A stretch of 64,000 bases of DNA from Arthrobacter sp. OVS8 (GTDB lineage Bacteria > Actinomycetota > Actinomycetes > Actinomycetales > Micrococcaceae): assembly GCA_028370155.1 (NCBI GenBank), contig CP116670.1, forward strand, positions 1,922,001 through 1,986,000, read 5' to 3'. Made by a program: the position numbers and the translations under genes. Under the pieces are notes generated by a model that was not told where the DNA came from, ran no database searches, and was given only the letters and a program-made list of their open reading frames with translations. Below are positions 47,210-56,724 of this stretch, piece by piece. How positions within the stretch are numbered: position 1 is the stretch's first letter; every line of letters begins with the position of its first letter.

Positions 47210-49414
47210 GAAGCTGGTCCAGGCCGAACCGCTCCTCCAGCTGGGCCCGGTTCAGCTGCCCGTGGTAGTGCTCCTCCAGGAGCGGCATGAGCTCGTACTT
47301 CCAGATCCGGCGCAGGCCCTTGGGCGTCTGGGCGGACTTCTTCATGAAGTAGGACGGGCCGATCATCAGGTCCCGGTCCCACTCGTCAATGGCGTCGTTG
47401 AGCGCGTCCATGAGCAGCGCCGGCGTCGTATCCAGGTCCCGGGCCCGCAGGAACCGCAGCAGCGAGCCCTTCACCGGCTCCGTCTTGGGGTGAAGCTCGA
47501 TGAAGGAGAAGCGGCGGCGGATGGCGGCGTCCATCATCGCAATGGACCGGTCCGCGGTGTTCATGGTGCCGATGATGTAGAGGTTGTCCGGCAGCGTAAA
47601 CGGCTCGTTGGGGCTGTACTGCAGGTAGATCCGGTCGTCGCGGTATTCCAGCAGGAAGTACAGTTCACCGAAAACCTTCGCGAGGTTCGCCCGGTTCATC
47701 TCATCGATGATCAGGAAGTAGGGCTTGCTCTCGTTCCCCGGCTTGGCAGCTTCCTCGGCGATCCGCCGCAACGGCCCGGCGACCAGCTTGAAGGACACCT
47801 GGCCTTCCTCGGTCTTGTCCGGCCGGAAACCCTCGAAGAAGTCCTCGTAGGCGTAGGAGGGTGGAACTGCACCAGTTTGACGCGTTCATCGGTGGTGTCG
47901 CCGGCGAGCTGGGCCGCCAGGTGCTTGGCCAGGTACGTCTTGCCGGTTCCGGGCGGGCCGTAGAGCACCAGCTGGCGGTTCTCCTCCAGCAGTTCGGCGA
48001 TCTCCTGTAGCGGGTCCAGGTCCATGTGCAGGGATGCGGCGAACTCCGGCGTCAGCGGCCGGAACCCTTCACACGCGGGTTCGACGACGGCGGCCGGCTC
48101 CGTCCCGTCGTCGGGCTCGGCTTCCGCCTCGGCGGGCAGAAGCGCTTCCAGGGCCTGGATAACGCGGGTGATGTCCACGACGATGCCGGAGGTGGCCAGC
48201 TGGCGCTGCACGTGGCGGGGCAGCTCGGTCATGTTGTGGGTTTCGTCGAACCAGCGGACCTTGCGGCGGAGCCGGCGGTTGTCCTCGTGGTGCTCAGGCT
48301 CCCCGAGGACCACGCCCACACGGACGGTGCCCGAGCTCTGGTACAGGGTCAGGTCGCCGGGCTTCATCACGGTCAGGAAGGCGAAGACCGCGGTTTTGGT
48401 GTCCTCGCGTTCCACGTAGCCGAGGTGCTTGTAGTCCTCGTCCACGGCATGTTGGACCAGCCCGGCGGTGACGCCGGGGTCCAGCAGGCGGAGGTGTTCG
48501 ACGTCGAGCGTCACCGATTCCTCGGCCTGCCAGGTGCCGAGCAGTTCGGCGTTGTCGTGGTGGGTGCGCAGCAGCCAGGCGCGCCGCCGGGGTCGCCCAC
48601 CTTCCGCCACTGGCTCACCAGCTGCCGGGAGTACCAGTCGATGCGCTGGCCGGCTTGCTCGTCGAGGTGCAGCCGGATGCGGTGGATGTCCGCGGAAACT
48701 TCCTCGTCGCTGTCGCCCTTCGCCCCGCCCACCAGGGAGGCAAAAGCGTCGCGGATCTCCTGGCGTTCGACGTCGGCAACGACCGGCTCGAAGTAGCTGG
48801 GCCAGACCAGGAATTCGATGCTGCGGCGAATGGCCGGCTGGTCATCGGGGTGCCGCCACCAGCTGGTGGAACGCCAGCGGATCCTTGACGGCCGCCGCGA
48901 CGGCGCCCGGCGGACGCTGGGCGACGTGCTGCACAAACCGGCAGAGCCATTTCAGGTGGTCCCAGATGGTCCAGTTGAACTCGGCGGTGCGGTCGCGGAT
49001 GACTCCGTGATCCGTCATGCCGGCATACAGCTCGTCCGGCAGTTCCAGCGGCGGCTCGAGCCAGGACGCGGCCTCGGCCACCCTCGCGCGCTTGACCTTG
49101 AGGGACTTCACCTCGTGCGCCAGCGGCAGGGACTGCAGGAAAAGCAGCTCGACCGCCAGCTGCTTGGCGCCCCGGGAAGCGTCCTGAAGGTTCTGCCGCA
49201 GGTTGGTCATCATGGGAGCCTTGGGGTCCGGCACCCCGCGTTCGAGGCGGTCGAGGAGCTCCGCTGCGGCCTGCACCGACCACGTTTTGGTGCGTCCGTC
49301 CAGGGCCGACGGTTTACCGTGCAGCCCCGGCCCCAAAACGAACCACGCCGCGTCTTCGATCTCTTTGGAGATGCCGAGGGCGCGGTGCATGGCAGGCTTT
49401 TTGGCTGGGGTCAT
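47187..49414 (-). CDS. mcrB: McrB-type GTPase/AAA+ subunit, four frame breaks
   Basis: About 743 residues once four bases are restored (two near 48860, one near 48595, one near 47862). The first ~240 residues are a poorly known recognition region (FNWTIWDHLKWLCRFVQHV, RRSIEFLVWPSYFEPVV). A beta-rich part resembling an EVE/PUA-like DNA reader follows (MKPGDLTLYQSSGTVRVGVVLG). The AAA+ motor shows LVLYGPPGTGKTYLAKHL, PYFLIIDEMNRANLAKVFGE, the McrB signature IIGTMNTADRS and AIRRRFSF. McrB binds methylcytosine DNA and translocates it with GTP. The N-terminal reader decides which modification is targeted, and this cannot be read from sequence. Confidence 0.87.
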
Positions 49415-49489
49415 GCTTTCAATTTACAGGCTTAAGCTGACAGCCCGCATCACGGTCCGCCCCAAAGTTACTGAACGGTAGCGCGTTCC

Positions 49490-49750
49490 TTACTTGGCGG
49501 CGCGGCCGCGCCTGACGCCGAATGTGAAGTAGCTGCCCGGACCGACGAAGTTGACCAAGGTCGCCACCCGCCACAACGCCTTGCTGCCGCGGATCTGGTC
49601 AGCCGGGCGGCGTGCGATGTCCCGCTGCGCGGCGACCAGCATCGAGAGCTGGACGAGTGCGGCGGAAATCGTCCCGAACTTCGCCATGGGCGAGAGTTCC
49701 TTCCAGGTCTTCTTCTGAGCGTTCCTCTTGCGTGCTCGTTTGGTCACCAT
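49490..49750 (-). CDS. Small membrane protein with PLDc_N-like helix pair
   Basis: An intact 86-residue protein. A basic N-terminus (VTKRARKRNAQKKTWKEL) is followed by a helix (GTISAALVQLSMLVAA) and a block ending GSKALWRVATLVNFVGPGSYFTFGVRRGR. The W-x(3)-...-GP-x-x-Y-F-x-x-G-x-R style resembles the N-terminal anchor domain of phospholipase D family proteins (PLDc_N). No catalytic domain follows. It is small, and its function is unknown. Confidence 0.65.
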   Translation of the reverse strand: MVTKRARKRNAQKKTWKELSPMAKFGTISAALVQLSMLVAAQRDIARRPADQIRGSKALWRVATLVNFVGPGSYFTFGVRRGRAAK

Positions 49751-49880
49751 GATCTGCGCTCCTTGGCTTCGGGGCGTACTGCCCGCGGATTTTTATTCTA
49801 GGGACGATCCGCGGAGCGAGATAGAGTCCATGGGACCGGATTTGCCTGCCGTGTGGGACCTGGCTGCTCACCGGGTGGGT

Positions 49881-50339
49881 TCACCCGGCGTGGGCCGGGG
49901 TGAACCGGGCGAGCTTCTCCTTCTGCTCCGGCGTCAGCCTGAGCACCCGGCCCGTGGTCTCGTCCACGAACGCCAGATGGCTCGTGGCCCGGACGCAGTC
50001 CTCGCGCGTGACGGGGTCCTGCACGAGGTAGTGGATGTCGAAGCTGGCACCCTTCACCGCGCCGATCCAGAGCTGGACCAGGGCCGGCACGTTGCGGTAC
50101 TCAAGGGTCCGGACGTAGCGGATCTTGTGTTCCACGATCAGCGCCAGGGTCCCCTCCGGGACCTCGTTGAAGAGAGGCACCGGGGGCTCGATGCCCGGCA
50201 GCCCGGAGCCCCGGGGCGGCCCGAAGGCCGCGATGCGGGCTTCCTCGAGGATCCGGACGATCTGGACGTTGTTAATGTGGCCGTAGGCGTCCATGTCGCC
50301 CCAGCGCATCGGGATCTGCACCTCGATGCGCCGGGACAC
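49881..50339 (-). CDS. Acyl-CoA thioesterase (4HBT hotdog fold)
   Basis: An intact 152-residue single hotdog domain of the YbgC/4-hydroxybenzoyl-CoA thioesterase type: IPMRWGDMDAYGHINNVQIVRILEEAR holds the catalytic Asp, followed by EHKIRYVRTLEYRNVP and an ATSHLAFVDETTGRVLRL strand. It hydrolyses acyl-CoA thioesters; chain specificity is not visible. The GTG at 50339 is the likely start, though the frame is open upstream. It follows the ABC exporter gene closely and is probably read with it. Confidence 0.85.
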   Translation of the reverse strand: MSRRIEVQIPMRWGDMDAYGHINNVQIVRILEEARIAAFGPPRGSGLPGIEPPVPLFNEVPEGTLALIVEHKIRYVRTLEYRNVPALVQLWIGAVKGASFDIHYLVQDPVTREDCVRATSHLAFVDETTGRVLRLTPEQKEKLARFTPAHAG

Positions 50340-50374
50340 TGACTCTGCGGACCATGCGGCGGGGCCGGCGGCGC

Positions 50375-52480
50375 TCAGCTGTGCACCGCCGTCGCATCGT
50401 TTGCCGTGTTTTCCGCAAAGGCCGTTTCTGCGTCCTCGCCGGCGAACTGGGACATGTAGAGCCGGTAGTAGGCGCCCTTGAGGTCCAGCAGCTCGGCGTG
50501 GGCGCCCTGCTCCACGATCCGGCCGGCCTCCATCACCAGGATGGTGTCGGCGTCGCGGATGGTGGAGAGGCGGTGCGCGATCACGAAGCTGGTGCGCTCG
50601 GTGCGGAGAGCGGCCATGGCCTTCTGGACAAGCACTTCGGTGCGGGTGTCCACCGAGCTGGTGGCCTCGTCCAGGATCAGGAGAGAGGGATTGGCCACGA
50701 AGGCCCGGGCAATGGTGATCAGCTGCTTCTCACCGGCGCTGACGTTGTTGCCTTCCTCGTCGATGACGGTGTTGTAGCCGTCCGGGAGGGCGCGGACAAA
50801 CCGGTCCACGAAGGTGGCTTTCGCCGCCTCCATCACCTGTTCCTCGGTGGCGTCCAGCTTGCCGTAGCGGATGTTGTCGTAGATGGTTCCGCCGAAGAGC
50901 CAGGCATCCTGCAGCACCATGCCCACCTTGGCGCGAAGCTCCGCACGGCTCAGGTGGGTGATGTCCACGCCGTCCAGGGTGATGCTGCCGCCCTGGAGTT
51001 CATAGAAGCGCATCACGAGGTTCACCAGGGTGGTCTTGCCGGCCCCGGTGGGGCCGACGATCGCGACGGTGTGCCCGGGTTCCGCGGTGAAGGACAGGTC
51101 CTCGATCAGCGGCTTGTCCGGGGTGTAGCTGAAGGACACGTGCCGGAACTCGACGTGGCCGTCGGTCTTGGCCGGCAGCTGCTCGGTGGCGGTCTCGGCG
51201 TCCTGTTCCTCGGCGTCGAGGAATTCAAAGACACGTTCCGCGGAGGCGACACCGGACTGCAGCATGTTGGCCATGCCCGCCATCTGGCCCAGCGGCTGGG
51301 TGAACTCGCGCGAGTACTGGATGAACGCAGTGGCGTCGCCCAGGCTCATCCCGCCGGACGCGACGCGGAGGCCGCCGACAACGGCGATTCCCACGTAGCT
51401 GAGGTAGGACACGAACTGCATGACCGGCATGATCATGCCGGAGACGAACTGCGCGCCGAAGCTGGCCTTGTAGAGGGCCTCGTTCCGCTCGTCGAAGCGG
51501 TCCAGCATGTCGGCGTCGCGGCCGAAGACCCGGACGAGGTCGTGCCCGGAGAAGGATTCCTCGATCTGGCCGTTGAGTTCGCCGGTGTTCTTCCACTGGG
51601 CGGCGAAGAGCTTCTGGCTGCGGGAGCCGATGATGCCGGCGGCGACGGCCGAGAGCGGCAGCGCGACGAGGGCAATCAGCGCCAGCTGCCAGGACACGAT
51701 GAACATCATGATGACGATGCCGATCACCGTCAGTGCCGAGTTCACCAGCTGCGCGAAGGCCTGCTGCAGCGCCTGCTGGATGTTGTCCACGTCGTTGGTG
51801 ACCCGCGAGAGAATGTCGCCGCGCTGGCGGGTGTCGAAATAGTTCAGCGGGAGCCGGTTGAGCTTCTTCTCGGTGTCGTCACGGAGCTGGCGGACCACCC
51901 GCATGACCAGGATGTTCAGGACGTAGCCCTGCAGCCACAGGAAGATGTTGGCGACGAAGTACATCACCAGCACCACGCTGATCAGGAAAGCGAGCTCCTG
52001 GAAGTTGATGCCGACACCCGGGATGACGTCCATCCTGGCGAGCATGTCCGCGAAGTTGTCCTGGCCCTGGGCACGCAGGCCTTCGACGAACTGGTCTTTG
52101 CTGCCGCCGGCCGGCAGCTGCTTGCCGATGACGCCGGCGAAGATCACGTCCATTGCCTGGCCGAGGATCCGCGGTGCGACGACGTTGAGGACGACGGCGA
52201 CCGTCACCATCGCGAGCACGGCGATGATGCCGGCCCGCTCGGGCTTGAGCAGGCCCATCAGCCGCTTCGCGGAGGGCCAGAAGTGCTGGGCCTTTTTGGC
52301 CGGAATGTCGCCGAACATGCCGCCGTCGGCTTCGCCGGGCTTGTATTCCTCCTCGTAGAAATCGTCGTCCGGCTCCGTCGCGGCGAGCTGCGGGTCGGAT
52401 TCCCTGGCGACGGGCTGCGGGTCGGGTTCCGTGGCGGCGGGCCTGCCGGAGTTTGGCGTGACGTTCTCTTTGGTGCTCAT
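50375..52480 (-). CDS. ABC exporter subunit with canonical ATPase residues
   Basis: An intact 701-residue half-transporter. An acidic, repetitive N-terminal tail (two TEPDPQ/TEPDDD copies) precedes six membrane helices (about 80-400). The nucleotide-binding domain shows Walker A IVGPTGAGKTT, a degenerate signature NNVSAGEKQL, Walker B LLILDEATSSVD with the catalytic Glu, and IAHRLST with the switch His. It overlaps the previous ABC gene by 4 bases (ATGA). Together they form a heterodimeric TmrAB/BmrCD-type exporter, probably for drugs or lipids. Confidence 0.9.
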   Translation of the reverse strand: MSTKENVTPNSGRPAATEPDPQPVARESDPQLAATEPDDDFYEEEYKPGEADGGMFGDIPAKKAQHFWPSAKRLMGLLKPERAGIIAVLAMVTVAVVLNVVAPRILGQAMDVIFAGVIGKQLPAGGSKDQFVEGLRAQGQDNFADMLARMDVIPGVGINFQELAFLISVVLVMYFVANIFLWLQGYVLNILVMRVVRQLRDDTEKKLNRLPLNYFDTRQRGDILSRVTNDVDNIQQALQQAFAQLVNSALTVIGIVIMMFIVSWQLALIALVALPLSAVAAGIIGSRSQKLFAAQWKNTGELNGQIEESFSGHDLVRVFGRDADMLDRFDERNEALYKASFGAQFVSGMIMPVMQFVSYLSYVGIAVVGGLRVASGGMSLGDATAFIQYSREFTQPLGQMAGMANMLQSGVASAERVFEFLDAEEQDAETATEQLPAKTDGHVEFRHVSFSYTPDKPLIEDLSFTAEPGHTVAIVGPTGAGKTTLVNLVMRFYELQGGSITLDGVDITHLSRAELRAKVGMVLQDAWLFGGTIYDNIRYGKLDATEEQVMEAAKATFVDRFVRALPDGYNTVIDEEGNNVSAGEKQLITIARAFVANPSLLILDEATSSVDTRTEVLVQKAMAALRTERTSFVIAHRLSTIRDADTILVMEAGRIVEQGAHAELLDLKGAYYRLYMSQFAGEDAETAFAENTANDATAVHS

Positions 52481-54213
52481 GCCACTGCCTCCGCGGTCAG
52501 CTGGGATTCGACAATTTCCTGGTAGGTGCTGGAACTCTCCAGCAGCTCTTCGTGCGTGCCGCGGTCCACGATCCGGCCGTTGTCGAGCACCAGGATCTGG
52601 TCGGCGTCGGCGATGGTGGAGACGCGCTGGCCGACGATGATGACGGTGGCGTCCGCGGTTTTCGCCTTGAGGCCCGGCGGAGCCGGGCGTCCGTGGCGAC
52701 GTCGAGGGCGGAGAAGGAGTCGTCGAACAGGAAGACCTTGGGTTCGGTGACGAGGGCGCGGGCGATGCAGAGCCGCTGGCGCTGGCCGCCCGAGACGTTG
52801 GTGCCGCCCTGGGCTATCCGTGAGCCGAGCCCGTTTTTCTTCTCGCGCACAAAGTCCGCCGCCTGGGCCACGGTCAGGGCGTCCCAGAGCTGCTCGTCCG
52901 TGGCGTCGGGCTTGCCGAAGCGCAGGTTGTGCTCGATGGTCCCCGAGAACAGGTACGGCCGCTGCGGCACCATGGCGACGCGCTGGGTGATTTCTGCCCG
53001 GTCCAGGTTGGTGACCGGGACGCCGTCGAGCAGCACCTCCCCGATGCGGCGTCGTAGAGGCGGGGCAGCAGGGCCAGCAGGCTGGACTTACCGGCGCCGG
53101 TGGAGCCGATGATCGCCACGGTCTGCCCCGGCTCGGCGGTGAAGCTGATGTCGCTGAGCACCGGCGCTTCGGCGCCGGGGTAGGCGAAGGACACGTTCCG
53201 GAATTCAATCCGGCCGGCCTTCTCAGCCGGCGCCACGGGGGTGAGTGCCTCGTGGATGGAGGGTTCGACGTCGAGCACCTCACCGATGCGGTCCGCGCAC
53301 ACCGAGGCGCGCGGAATCATCATGGCCATAAAGGTGCCCATCATCACGGCCATCAAAATCTGCAGCAGGTACTGGAGGAAGGCCGTGAGTTGCCCGACCT
53401 GCATTTCGCCGGCGTCGACCCGCTGGCCGCCGAACCACAGCACGGCCGCGGTGGAGACGTGCAGGATCATGCCGATGGCCGGGAACATCAGCACGAAGAG
53501 CGCACCGATTTTCAGTGACACGTCGGTCAGGTCCTTGTTGGCGGCGCCGAAGCGTTCGGCCTCGTGGGGTTCGCGGACGAAAGCACGGACAACGCGGATG
53601 CCGATGATCTGTTCGCGGAGGACGCCGTTAAGCCGGTCGATCTTCGTCTGCATGGAACGGAACAGCGGCATCAGGCGGACCACCAAGTAGCCCACCACGA
53701 CGATGAGCACCGGAACGGAAACCCAGACCAGCCAGGACAGGTTGAGGTCCTCGCGGAGCGCCATGATGATGCCGCCGATGCACATGATGGGGGTGGCCAC
53801 CATAAAGTTCAGGCCCATCAGCATGAGCATCTGCACCTGCTGGACGTCGTTGGTGCCGCGCGTGATCAGGGTGGGGGCGCCGAAGACGTTGACGTCCTTC
53901 GCGGAGAAGCTGGTGACCTGGCGGAACACGCCGCGGCGCAGGTCGCGGCCGAACGCCATGGCGGCCTTGGACCCGAAGTACACCCCGGCGATCGCGGTGG
54001 CGACCTGGATGAGGGCGACGCCCAGCATCACCCGCCGGTGCGCCAGATGTAGTCCGTATCGCCGCGGGAAACGCCCTCGTCAATGATCTGGGCGTTCAGG
54101 CTGGGAAGGTACAGCGCCGCGATGGTGGAGGCCAGCTGGAAGAAAATGACTGCCCAGATGTATGGCAGATACGGCTTCGAGTAGCGCCGTATAAGAGTGA
54201 CAAGCATGCCCAC
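52477..54213 (-). CDS. ABC exporter subunit with degenerate ATPase site, three frame breaks
   Basis: About 579 residues after adding one base near each of 54028, 53040 and 52675. Six membrane helices ([19 protein letters not shown]... onward) precede a nucleotide-binding domain with Walker [12 protein letters not shown], a normal signature [10 protein letters not shown], but Walker [13 protein letters not shown] (Asp where the catalytic Glu is usual) and GQRVST (Gln in place of the switch His). Such loss pairs with the weak signature of the partner, as in asymmetric heterodimeric exporters. GTG 54213 or ATG 54207 may start it, with AAGGA upstream. It is the first gene of the pair. Confidence 0.86.
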
Positions 54214-54366
54214 GAGTCCTTAGGAGATACCGAATGAATGAGGCTGGAGAAGAGTCTGGCGGGGAACATCAACCGGATGCTCCTAGTAGTAGCAAAGGGG
54301 GCCGACAGCCATAGCCATCCAACTCTACGAAACGACCAGCCCGGGTGGAACATCGGCGACCGAAAA

Positions 54367-56054
54367 TCATCCAAACGGCGTACTTTTCGACAACATGCTG
54401 CCGCTGGCGGTGCCGCGGACGCCGTCGGACGCTGCGGCACCGGTGGCCGGGCCGCCGTCGGACGCTGCGGCACCGGTGCCCGGGCCGCCGTCGGACGTGG
54501 CAGAACCGGCGGCAGGGCAGGCGATGTCCACCGTGCGCCGCAGCGGCTCCTCCTTGATGAAGAGGATCGCGATCAGGGCGACCACACCGACGATCGCGGA
54601 GACCATAAAGATCTGGGCCGTGGCGTCACCATAGGCGGCCCGCATGATCTCGCGGACGGGTTCGGGCATGTCCTTTAGGTCCATGCTGGCGCCGGCGCCG
54701 CCGCTGGTGGGAATCCCCGCTGCGGCGAATCCCTCGGCAGCGAGTTCTTTGACCCGGTTCCCCATGATGGCGCCGAGCACGGAGACGCCGATGGCGCCGC
54801 CCACCGACCGGAAGAACGCGACGGAGGCGCTGGCCGTTCCGATGTCGCTGGCCCGCACGGTGTTCTGCACGGCCAGGACGAGGTTCTGCATCAGCAGGCC
54901 CAGTCCGAGGCCGAGGATCGCGGTGTAGACACCGGTCAGCCAGAGATCGGTGGTGTGATCGATGGTTCCGGTCAGCCCGAGGCCGCTGATCAGCAGGACG
55001 GCGCCCGCCACCAGGTACCGCTTCCACTTTCCGGTCCGGCTGATCAGCTGTCCGGAGACGACGGACCCGATCAGGTTGCCGGCGATCATCGGCAGGGTCA
55101 GGAGCCCGGCCTCGGTGGGTGATGCGCCGCGTGCCACCTGGAAGTACTGGCCCAGGAACGCGGAGGAGCCGAACATCCCGACGCCGACGGCGATCGAGGC
55201 AAGAATGGAGAGGGCGGTGGTGCGCTGCGAGATGATCTTCAGCGGAATGATCGGCTGCGGCACCTTGGATTCCACCAGGACCAGCAGGGCCAGCAGGACG
55301 ATGCCGCCGCCCACCATGGCCGCCGTCTGCCAGGACCACCAGTCGTAGTAGTCCGGGTTGCCGGCAAACGACACCCAGATCAGCAGCAGGCTCACGCCCG
55401 AGGTCAGCAGGATGGAGCCGAGCCAGTCGATCTTCGCAGGACGCCGGACGTGCGGCAGTTTCAGGGTGACCTGCAGCAGGACCAGGGCGATCACGGCGAG
55501 CGGGACGCACACGAAGAAGGTCCAGCGCCAGCCGAGCGGGCTGTCCACGATGAACCCGCCAAGCAGCGGTCCCCGGCGGTGCCCACGGCCATCACGGCGC
55601 CCATGTAGCCGGAGTACTTGCCGCGGTCGCGCGGCGGGATGATGGAGCCGATGATGGCCATGGCCAGTGCGGTGAGCCCGCCCATGGCGATGCCCTGGAT
55701 GACGCGGGCGGTGAGCAGCAGCGGGATGGTCTCGGACAGGCCCGCCATGACGGACCCGGCCACGAAGATCACGATGCTGAGCTGGACCAGGAGCTTCTTG
55801 TTAAAGAGGTCGGCGAGTTTGCCCCAAATAGGAGTGGTGGCGGCGTTGGCCAGCAGGGCCGCGGTGATGACCCAGGCGAAGTCCGTCTGGGTTCCATGGA
55901 GCTCGGACATGATCGTGGGCAGGGCGTTCGCGACGATGGTGCTGCTGATGATCGCGGTGAAGAACGCTGCCAGCAGGCCCGTGAGGGCTTCCAGGATCTG
56001 GCGGTGGGTCATCACCGCCGCCGGGGCGGGTGGCTTTTCGGTGATTACTGCCAT
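54367..56054 (-). CDS. DHA2 family (EmrB/QacA-like) multidrug MFS exporter, one frame break
   Basis: About 562 residues with one missing G near 55570 (VMAVGTA joins GGPLLGGFIVDSPLGWRWTFFV). It has fourteen predicted helices and the DHA2 features ISSTIVANALPTIMSEL, LADLFNKKLLVQLSIV, the helix-5 motif GGPLLGGFI and WRWTFFV. The C-terminal tail is extended by an 11-residue Gly/Ala-rich tandem repeat. ATG 56054 follows GAGGAG. The MarR gene begins 10 bases or so upstream in the same direction, pointing to a MarR-controlled drug efflux operon. Confidence 0.88.
54421..54519 (-). repeat. 33-base tandem repeat at the 3' end of the DHA2 gene
   Basis: Units begin at 54421, 54454 and 54487 with exact 33-base spacing; the first two are nearly identical and the third is diverged. 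They encode an 11-residue Gly/Ala/Ser/Asp-rich unit in the cytoplasmic tail. Confidence 0.8.
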
Positions 56055-56064
56055 GGGGTGCTCC

Positions 56065-56540
56065 TCAAACAATGTCGGTCGTGGTGGTGGATCCGGCCGT
56101 CGTTGCCCGGGCTGACGTCCTGAGGGACTCAGCAAGTTTCTGCAGGGTATGGGTGGTTTCCTCGACGTCCTGCTCGCTCCAGTCCTGCAGGAAATCGAGA
56201 AGTGTGGCGGCGCGCTGCTCCTCGATGGAGCGGAGTTTTTCGACCCCCGATGCGGAGAGCGCGATCAGTTGCGCCCGCCCGTCCAGGGGTCGGGCCGGCG
56301 GACCACGTAGCCCTGTTCCTCCAGTTCGGCGATGTGCCGGCTGAGGACGGGGCGCTGACGCCGAGCCGGTCCGCCAGCGCGGTGGCCCGGGATTCCCCTC
56401 CCCACGAAACGCAGCACACCCTGGAGGGCCACGCCGGTGTCCTCGCCGCGCAGCTTCAGAGCGGCGACGCATCGGACGGCACGTTGCAGATCGAAGATCT
56501 GGTGGACGAGTTTGGCGGCGGTGTCCGGCGCGACTGCCAT
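56065..56540 (-). CDS. MarR family regulator, four frame breaks
   Basis: About 159 residues when four bases are restored: two in G runs near 56398, one in a C run near 56357 and one near 56280. The winged helix reads GESRATALADRLGVSAP, VLSRHIAELEEQGYVVRRPDPWTG, then RAQLIALSASGVEKLRSIEEQRAA, the standard MarR fold. It should repress itself and the DHA2 exporter. Two palindromes in its upstream region are candidate operators. Four breaks in 475 bases is the highest density in the window and follows the very GC-rich text. Confidence 0.82.
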
Positions 56541-56575
56541 AGCGGCTCCCTATTCGTTGCCTTCGCTGGTTTTGT

Positions 56576-56588
56576 TTGCCTAAGGCAA
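56576..56588. promoter_or_regulatory. Palindrome TTGCCTAAGGCAA upstream of the MarR gene
   Basis: A perfect 13-base palindrome 36 bases before the MarR start. It resembles the TTGCCTATTAGGCAA site in the 60.4 kb promoter, so a shared or related regulator is possible. Confidence 0.5.
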
Positions 56589-56603
56589 CAAATATACCGG
56601 AAT

Positions 56604-56624
56604 TTAGTTACTTTGGGAAACTAA
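56604..56624. promoter_or_regulatory. Inverted repeat TTAGTT-N9-AACTAA upstream of the MarR gene
   Basis: AT-rich half sites 56604-56609 and 56619-56624 form a MarR-style operator in an otherwise GC-rich region, about 64 bases before the MarR start. Confidence 0.5.
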
Positions 56625-56657
56625 CCCTGATACGGGAGCTCTGCGGCTTAAATGCCA

Positions 56658-56692
56658 AGCGCGGACCGGCAGCAGTGCTGCCGGTCCGCGCT
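56658..56692 (-). terminator. Terminator hairpin of the decarboxylase operon
   Basis: A 15-base perfect stem (56658-56672 with 56678-56692) over a 5-base loop, 33 bases after the decarboxylase stop on the minus strand. Confidence 0.75.
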
Positions 56693-56724
56693 GTGGTGTG
56701 GAACGTGCCCAGACGTCCGGGCGG

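Noticed and set aside
50354..52525. A 723-codon open frame on the plus strand
   Set aside because: It lies fully antisense to the intact ABC exporter gene, which has all expected motifs. Long antisense frames are common at this GC content.
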